Below, one piece after another: positions 16,414 through 19,705 of a stretch of 19,705 bases of DNA. A program made the translations under genes and the position numbers. Below the pieces are notes generated by a model. That model saw only the letters and a program-made list of their open reading frames with translations, had not been told where the DNA came from and made no database searches. Position 1 is the stretch's first letter. Each line of letters begins with the position of its first letter. This DNA is from Temnopleurus reevesii (taxonomy: Eukaryota > Echinodermata > Echinoidea > Temnopleuroida > Temnopleuridae), in assembly GCA_036244855.1 (NCBI GenBank), contig BQKZ01009192.1:9788-29492 (forward strand). Reading direction: 5' to 3'.

Positions 16414-19164
16414 AATGATGGTGGTGGTGGTGGCGATTATGGTGATGGTAATAATGATGATGATGATGGTGAAGATGAATGATGGTGATGTTGATGATAC
16501 TGGTAATGGCCGAAATGACGATGAATTATAGTATTGATGATTATAATGATAATAATGATGATGATGATGATGATGACCACCAGAGTGATACAATTAACTT
16601 TCTGACACTTGTTGTTTAAGGAAAATGTTTTTCTTGTGACGGAGGCTCTAACTGTCTGGAGTGGGATTGGGTATGTGACGAGACTGTAAAGATATGACGG
16701 ACGATGATGGGCAGTTCTTATGGATGTGGATTTTGTTGTGGTGATGGTGGTAATGGTAATGACGATGATGCTGATGATGATGTCACATAGGTCTGGATTA
16801 TGCTGATGCTGGTGGTGATGATGACGATGATGATGGCGCTGATGCTGGTGATGGTGATGGCAATGATGATGATGGTTATTATGATGGTGACAACAAAAGT
16901 GATGTAATTCACTTTCTTACACTTTTTGTTTCAGGAAAGTGCTTTTCTTGTGACGGAGGCTCTAAATGTCTGGAGTGGGCTTGGGTATGCGATGAGATAG
17001 CTGACTGTAAGGATATGACTGATGAACTCAACTCGTGGTGTGGAACAGGTAGCAACGAAGATCCAAAATATTTGTTTCTTTTGAAATTGTACCTCTATTA
17101 TTGGGCATCTTCATAGGGGATTACTAGAATAATTTTTTTCCACCTTGGTGACTATGCTCAATCATGCCTATTTGCAAAAATAATGTTCTCACGGTTTTTT
17201 TTATTGAAAATTATAAATACTATTGTCACTATCTTATTTCTCTTTATTTCTCTTATTTCTTGTATCCTATTTTATTGTGTTAATTTGTCATAATATCCAA
17301 TCATCTTGAATTATGTGTAAATATTATAATTCTGTTGATTTATTTCAATAAAACATACAAATAAAAAAAAATATTTGTTTCTTTGTTGGAATATCTTTGA
17401 AAATAACAATGCTTGTAATGATGAATAATAATGATTACAAATAACAAAATTATATACTATGTTATCATACCAATTATGATATGCAATATAGATCATGAGC
17501 TTTTGAAAGATTTGCAGTCTGCGAGCACACCTGCACAATGAGCAGTACGGAAAAAAGCAATTGCACAAAATAAACGACTCCCATTCAATTCTTCACTCGT
17601 GGAAAATAAGGCATATTTCATATCTTCTTATCCTGCCAAAAAAAATAGAACATGTGTCGCACCTGCCCAATGAATAAATAAGGAAGTTATATTATTTTAT
17701 ATGTTTAAACCATTTTAAAGGCTTCAGTGGGAATTGTTAATGACTTCCAATGGTCTCTGTCCATTCAGTTACAGTACTGTATCATGAATTATTCATAAAA
17801 AAAGCATAACCATGTTGTCTAATAGATGTAATATAATGGATTTATTATACCGGCGTTCGTTAAAGAGACATTTCTAATAAAATAGTTTCGTCAATTAATC
17901 ATAATATTCCACAACCTATTTGTCATATTGATTGCTGATATATCATGGTAGTTGGAAGGGTTTGTATCATTGTTTTCACATAACACCCAATAGAGGTGTG
18001 ATGATCAAGGTGATTAATATTAACCAGGGCGGTGTTTCACCAAATCGCTCTTAACCAGTCTTTAAGAAAGACTGGAGTAATGTAACAGGTGTAATACATA
18101 AAAAGATGCTCGATCATTTAGCATAAGAACTGATACCGGTCCTGCGTAAAATCGTTCTCAAAGTCACTCGCAACTTGGTGAAACACCGCCCAGGTTGATT
18201 GTTTACAACGTTGTTGTTGGAAATAATAGTTTGGTCTAACAAGTATCATCCCAATCATGTTATGTATTGCTAGTATTCCAGCGTTGTTGGAAGGGGTCGT
18301 ATCTTTGTGGCCATACTCAGTTCTGTGTGCCTCAGCGATTCAGGTGTGACGAACATGACGACTGTGGAGATGATACGGATGAAAAAGATTGTGGTAAGTT
18401 GGAGAAAACCCTGTTCTCTTTTTAGAAAGTTTTATACAATAATGATGTAAAATGTGATACAGACACTATAGAAGAAGAAAAGAAGAAGGAAAAGAAAAAG
18501 GACGAGGAGGGACGAAATGAAGGTGGAGAAGACGTAGGAAAAGGGAAGAAGGGAGACGATATAAGAAGGAGAAAAGGAGAATGCAAAGGTAAAGGATGGA
18601 AAGAAGAAGAAGATGATGAAGAAGAAGAAGACAAATAAGAGAATAAAAAATAAGAAGAGAGAATGGTTAGCATTGATGTTGCAGAGGCGAATGCAACAAA
18701 TTAGGGTGTTTCCGAAATTGGTGGACGGAGGCTTGTTAATGATAGAAATCAAGGACGCATCTAATGTGCGCAGTAAATGATGCGCTATCAGTTCTGAACT
18801 TGTCATTTACTGCACACATCAGATGCACACTGGCCTTCTACCGTCCAGAAGCATCCGTACAATAATTTCGAAAACCCTCTATTGCTACACTCAGAAAGCA
18901 TCCCCGAAAAATGCGTCCTTAGAAGTGTAAGGATGCTCTGTCCCATTCAAAGTGATTTTTTTTCAATTTTTTTTTTAGAGTCGGACATCGCATGGACGGG
19001 CTCGTTTGGGTGGTCGGAGTGGGGTGAATGGAGTGAGTGTCATCCGTCGTGTGGTGTCGGTACGCGATCACGGAGTCGTGTCTGCGAGTCACCAGGTGGA
19101 CGATGTCTCGGCAACGGGTTTGAAGAAGAGCAGTGTAATCAGGCTCCGTGTGCTGAACATGAAG
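12967..19164 (+). CDS. Secreted LDLa/TSP1 multidomain protein, 5' part; possibly decaying
   Basis: Seven exons were assembled by splice sites and phase: 12967-13087, 13925-14080, 14855-14965, 15382-15516, 16935-17048, 18274-18393 and 18979-19164. They code a signal peptide (about residues 1-31), a basic RRLRR stretch (46-50), LDLa 1 (54-89), a four-cysteine LDLa 2 (94-126), LDLa 3 (135-170), LDLa 4 (177-210), LDLa 5 (217-252) and a TSP1 repeat (264-310). The last base of each exon starts a split codon (phase 1), so the modules are interchangeable. LDLa domains bind calcium and protein ligands; TSP1 repeats bind matrix or partner proteins. The gene continues beyond the window. LDLa plus TSP1 occurs in SCO-spondin-like and other extracellular proteins, but I cannot name an orthologue. 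A TAA at 14944-14946 would end the protein after residue 122 unless that exon is skipped or the base is an error. Confidence 0.75.
13088..13924 (+). other. Gene 2 intron 1
   Basis: Bounded by GTAAGT and TAG. It contains a 15-base G run (13610-13624), a possible quadruplex or replication-slippage site. Reverse-strand open frames over this run are proline-rich by chance. No further exon was recognised. Confidence 0.55.
13925..14080 (+). CDS. Gene 2 exon 2: LDLa repeat 1
   Basis: Acceptor ATATATGATAG (AG at 13923-13924), phase 1. Encodes EDVLRRLRRQST followed by a complete six-cysteine LDLa: C54, C61, C66, C73, C79, C89, with the calcium-site acidic pattern DCDDKSDE. Ends AAAG|GTAAGT, phase 1. 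RRLRR just before the domain resembles a furin-type R-x-x-R cleavage site. A strong hairpin starts 20 bases after the donor. Confidence 0.85.
14101..14178. repeat. Long hairpin just inside gene 2 intron 2
   Basis: The 22 bases at 14114-14135 (starting GGAACTACTGGAG) pair with 14142-14163 with two mismatches around a 6-base loop. ATTGCAT at 14101 pairs again with ATGCAAT at 14172-14178. It is a compact fold-back, possibly a miniature element, 20 bases after the exon 2 donor. Confidence 0.7.
14179..14854 (+). other. Rest of gene 2 intron 2, with a CT-rich tract
   Basis: Unique AT-rich DNA, then a CT-rich low-complexity tract at 14761-14825 that leads into the exon 3 acceptor. The open frame entering exon 3 from 14710 translates the CT tract as Leu/Ser/Pro and is not coding. 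Confidence 0.55.
14855..14965 (+). CDS. Gene 2 exon 3: degenerate LDLa repeat with in-frame TAA
   Basis: The acceptor TCCTACAG (AG at 14853-14854) follows a CT-rich tract; the donor is CACG|GTGAGA; phase 1-1. The module reads FECKSGTNVVSLEWMC, DGVYDC, DDGSDED, stop, ENC. Cysteines 1 and 3, which pair with each other in LDLa folds, are both absent. The calcium-site half (CDGVYDCDDGSDE) is intact. The TAA at 14944-14946 falls between DED and ENC. It could be a true nonsense mutation, a polymorphism, a base-call error or a sign that the exon is skipped; E2 to E4 splicing keeps the frame. Confidence 0.7.
14966..15381 (+). other. Gene 2 intron 3, with two poly-C runs and an N
   Basis: Holds C runs at 15058-15070 and 15188-15198; an undetermined base at 15187 borders the second. 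ATCCGGGAGCCCGACCAA near 15034 resembles ATCCGGGGACTCGACCAA near 11814, and both are followed by a C run, which suggests a dispersed repeat. Confidence 0.45.
15382..15516 (+). CDS. Gene 2 exon 4: LDLa repeat 3
   Basis: Acceptor CCCTTTCCACAG (AG at 15380-15381), phase 1. Complete six-cysteine pattern: CPRISC, CDDSTRC, then ICDGYTHC and KDGLDESKELC. The donor is taken as GAAAAG|GTCAGG (15517), which restores phase 1; the more upstream GCAG is not followed by GT. No stops. Confidence 0.82.
15600..16577. repeat. GAT microsatellite in gene 2 intron 4, with higher-order structure
   Basis: GAT-rich DNA with its longest pure runs at about 15944-16015 and 16310-16372. A marker GGCGATGATTCATGATGG recurs at about 16045, 16205 and 16289 (steps of about 160 and 84 bases). 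GATGACGATGTTGTTG (16095) and GATGACAATGTTTATG (16257) are about 162 apart. This indicates tandem units of about 160 bp built from the trinucleotide. Poly-Asp, Met, Ser and His frames on both strands are artefacts. Confidence 0.85.
16621..16730 (+). pseudogene. Decayed duplicate of the LDLa 4 exon
   Basis: This segment and about 27 bases of its 5' flank match exon 5 (16935) and its flank with about a dozen mismatches over about 98 bases. It keeps the acceptor AG (TTTAAG) and codes KCFSCDGGSNC, LEWDWVCDE. A 7-base deletion after 16682 (the ATAGCTG present in exon 5) then shifts the frame, and TGA at 16695-16697 follows. The donor is not recognisable. It is best read as a pseudoexon made by local exon duplication; skipping it leaves the frame intact because flanking introns are phase 1. 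Confidence 0.8.
16731..16905. repeat. GAT/GGT-rich array between pseudoexon and exon 5
   Basis: Degenerate GAT, GGT and GCT triplets separate the two LDLa exon copies. GGTCTGGATTATGCTGATGCTGG (about 16792) resembles GGTTCAGATTGTGTTGATGG at about 15892, so the intronic sequence seems to have been copied with the exon. Confidence 0.6.
16935..17048 (+). CDS. Gene 2 exon 5: LDLa repeat 4
   Basis: Acceptor TTTTTGTTTCAG (AG at 16933-16934), phase 1; donor ACAG|GTAGCA, phase 1. Encodes KCFSCDGGSKC, LEWAWVCDEIADC, KDMTDELNSWC: all six cysteines with the usual acidic residues. The exon and its 5' flank are duplicated about 310 bases upstream in damaged form (16621-16730). Confidence 0.85.
17068..17383 (+). 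mobile_element. Retroposed insertion with target-site duplication and poly(A)
   Basis: ATATTTGTTTCTTT occurs directly at 17068-17081 and again at 17371-17384. Immediately before the second copy is A-rich TACAAATAAAAAAAA, preceded by AATAAA at 17347-17352. Direct flanking repeats, an oligo(A) 3' end and a polyadenylation signal are the hallmarks of LINE-mediated retroposition. The body is about 290 bases, AT-rich, without an open frame; its source is unknown (5'-truncated LINE, SINE or processed 3' UTR). It lies in gene 2 intron 5, just after the exon 5 donor. Confidence 0.75.
17384..18026 (+). other. Rest of gene 2 intron 5
   Basis: AT-rich unique DNA with no recognised exon, RNA gene or repeat. 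The reverse frame at 17311-17568 has no features of a gene. Confidence 0.5.
18027..18191. mobile_element. MITE-like element with 17-bp perfect terminal inverted repeats
   Basis: GGGCGGTGTTTCACCAA (18027-18043) is exactly inverted at 18175-18191. Inside is a 9-bp hairpin, CCAGTCTTT/AAAGACTGG (18055-18075). It is 165 bp and non-coding, in gene 2 intron 5, about 80 bases before exon 6. Its ends differ from the MDH2 intron families. Confidence 0.75.
18274..18393 (+). CDS. Gene 2 exon 6: LDLa repeat 5
   Basis: Complete LDLa: CWKGSYLC, GHTQFC, VPQRFRC, DEHDDC, GDDTDEKDC, then donor G|GTAAGT in phase 1. Two acceptors compete: TAG at 18271-18273 (phase 1, adds VFQR) and CCAG ending at 18281 (phase 0). 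Only the first keeps the frame from exon 5, so it is chosen. Its pyrimidine tract is weak. Confidence 0.78.
18463..18588 (+). other. Candidate Glu/Lys-rich linker exon (weak)
   Basis: Between exons 6 and 7, ATACAG (AG at 18461-18462) and GCAAAG|GTAAAG would bound a 126-base phase 1-1 exon coding DTIEEEKKKEKKKDEEG, a charged middle, and GECKG. Splice phases fit both neighbours. However, the segment is nearly all purines, where stops are rare by composition, and the acceptor lacks a pyrimidine tract. It could equally be a plain intronic polypurine tract. Confidence 0.25.
18468..18665. repeat. Polypurine (GA-rich) tract
   Basis: About 200 bases with very strong purine bias on the + strand, built from AAG, GAAGAAG, AGGAGG and similar words. 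Such tracts can form triplex (H-DNA) structures. Reverse-strand frames here (poly-Ser, Phe, Leu) are compositional artefacts. Confidence 0.7.
18703..18878. mobile_element. Fold-back MITE-like element
   Basis: AGGGTGTTTCCGAAATT (18703-18719) is inverted with two single-base gaps at 18864-18878. Inner arms GGACGG/CCGTCC and GCGCAGTAAATGA with TCATTTACTGCAC extend the hairpin. It is about 176 bp and non-coding, in gene 2 intron 6, about 100 bases before the TSP1 exon. Confidence 0.7.
18979..19164 (+). CDS. Gene 2 exon 7: thrombospondin type 1 repeat
   Basis: Acceptor CAATTTTTTTTTTAG (AG at 18977-18978), phase 1; donor GAAG|GTAGGT, phase 1. Encodes WSEWGEWSEC (the W-x-x-W-x-x-W ladder, also the C-mannosylation motif), then SCGVGTRSRSRVC and GGRC, EEEQC, APC. 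Six cysteines and layered arginines fit a canonical TSP1 domain. Confidence 0.9.
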
Positions 19165-19705
19165 GTAGGTTGGTATGTCGGGTTTCCTTTTTCAATCAGA
19201 ACAATGTGATTGCCCCAACTAAACTATTCTGTAAAACAGATTATGAAATTCAATACAGAGTAAAAACTCGTGGGAACGTTGCCTTACTACCAATCAGTTG
19301 TAAATTGAAAAGCATATTTTCTTTTGCACATCTAACAAAATGCGAATGAAACAATGATTTCGACTGGTACCTCTCGATCACTCAATTTATTAATCGCAAA
19401 TTTAGTAGCACTGCTCTCTTATATACGTCTTAGTTTGGCCTCATCCGCACATTAAAACACATTTCCATTCAATTAAAAATGAAGGAATTATTCTCCCAAA
19501 TAATAAATTTTTCACTCGGGAGTGAACGAATTTTCAAACAGAGTGAAATTTGAGTGAAATTGTGTCAAAATATGGCTGTTTTGTGATTACTATTGTCGGA
19601 ATAGATCTACAGTAGATGTGAATGTATTAATTTCTTGAAATGATAATCGATGTTGCATGCTCTTAGATGTTAAATTTGAGCTGTCTTTTTTTTTTTTGTA
19701 TGTAA
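19165..19705 (+). other. Start of the next gene 2 intron
   Basis: Follows the GTAGGT donor of the TSP1 exon. There is no further exon before the window ends. TTCACTCGGGAGTGAA near 19510 is a small hairpin, with GAGTGAAATT repeated downstream; nothing else was seen. Confidence 0.5.

Noticed and set aside
15894..16593. His-, Ser- and Met-rich proteins over the gene 2 intron 4 array
   Set aside because: Same artefact of trinucleotide repeats; exon 4 and exon 5 splice sites place this inside an intron.
8068..16905. CRISPR-like array
   Set aside because: The repeats are trinucleotide microsatellites without spacers in a eukaryotic intron/intergenic setting.
18422..18806. Reverse-strand Ser/Phe/Leu-rich frames resembling membrane segments
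   Set aside because: They are reverse translations of the polypurine tract; the hydrophobicity is due to TTC/CTT codons only.

Overview
The window reads as metazoan nuclear DNA. It is AT-rich and carries two intron-split genes on the + strand, consensus GT/AG splice sites, a tRNA-like SINE, several fold-back (MITE-like) elements and very long GAT microsatellites. A marine invertebrate deuterostome, most likely an echinoderm such as a sea urchin, fits best. That is inference from the style of the sequence and was not tested by any search. Single N bases at 9201, 10803 and 15187 show a draft assembly.

Gene 1 (1753-7108) is mitochondrial malate dehydrogenase (MDH2). Seven coding exons join in frame to give 313 residues, almost the whole mature enzyme, with the NAD-binding glycine motif and all the catalytic and substrate-binding residues in place. 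The first exon, which should carry the transit peptide, is not in the window. The introns hold four fold-back elements, two of them from one family. The 3' UTR ends near an AATAAA at 7456.

The intergenic part (about 7480-12960) is built from GAT microsatellite with about 350-415 bp higher-order units, and from a long direct duplication (9410-10802 against 12060-12669). Copy A ends exactly at the N at 10803. The duplication may therefore be two haplotypes joined in the assembly rather than a true repeat.

Gene 2 starts at 12967 and runs off the right end. I rebuilt it from a signal-peptide exon, five LDL-receptor class A (LDLa) exons and one thrombospondin type 1 (TSP1) exon. The signal exon ends in phase 1 and every later exon is phase 1-1, so any of the later exons can be skipped or duplicated without changing frame. 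Two modules look broken. The second LDLa exon lacks two cysteines and has an in-frame TAA. An extra LDLa exon copy at 16621 has a 7-bp deletion and a TGA. The predicted product is a secreted or extracellular modular protein of unknown specific function, or a gene in decay. The introns hold long GAT arrays, a retroposed insertion with a target-site duplication, a hairpin and two more fold-back elements.

The two genes have no evident functional link: one acts in the mitochondrial matrix and the other outside the cell. No CRISPR array, rRNA, bacterial operon or intact transposase gene was seen.
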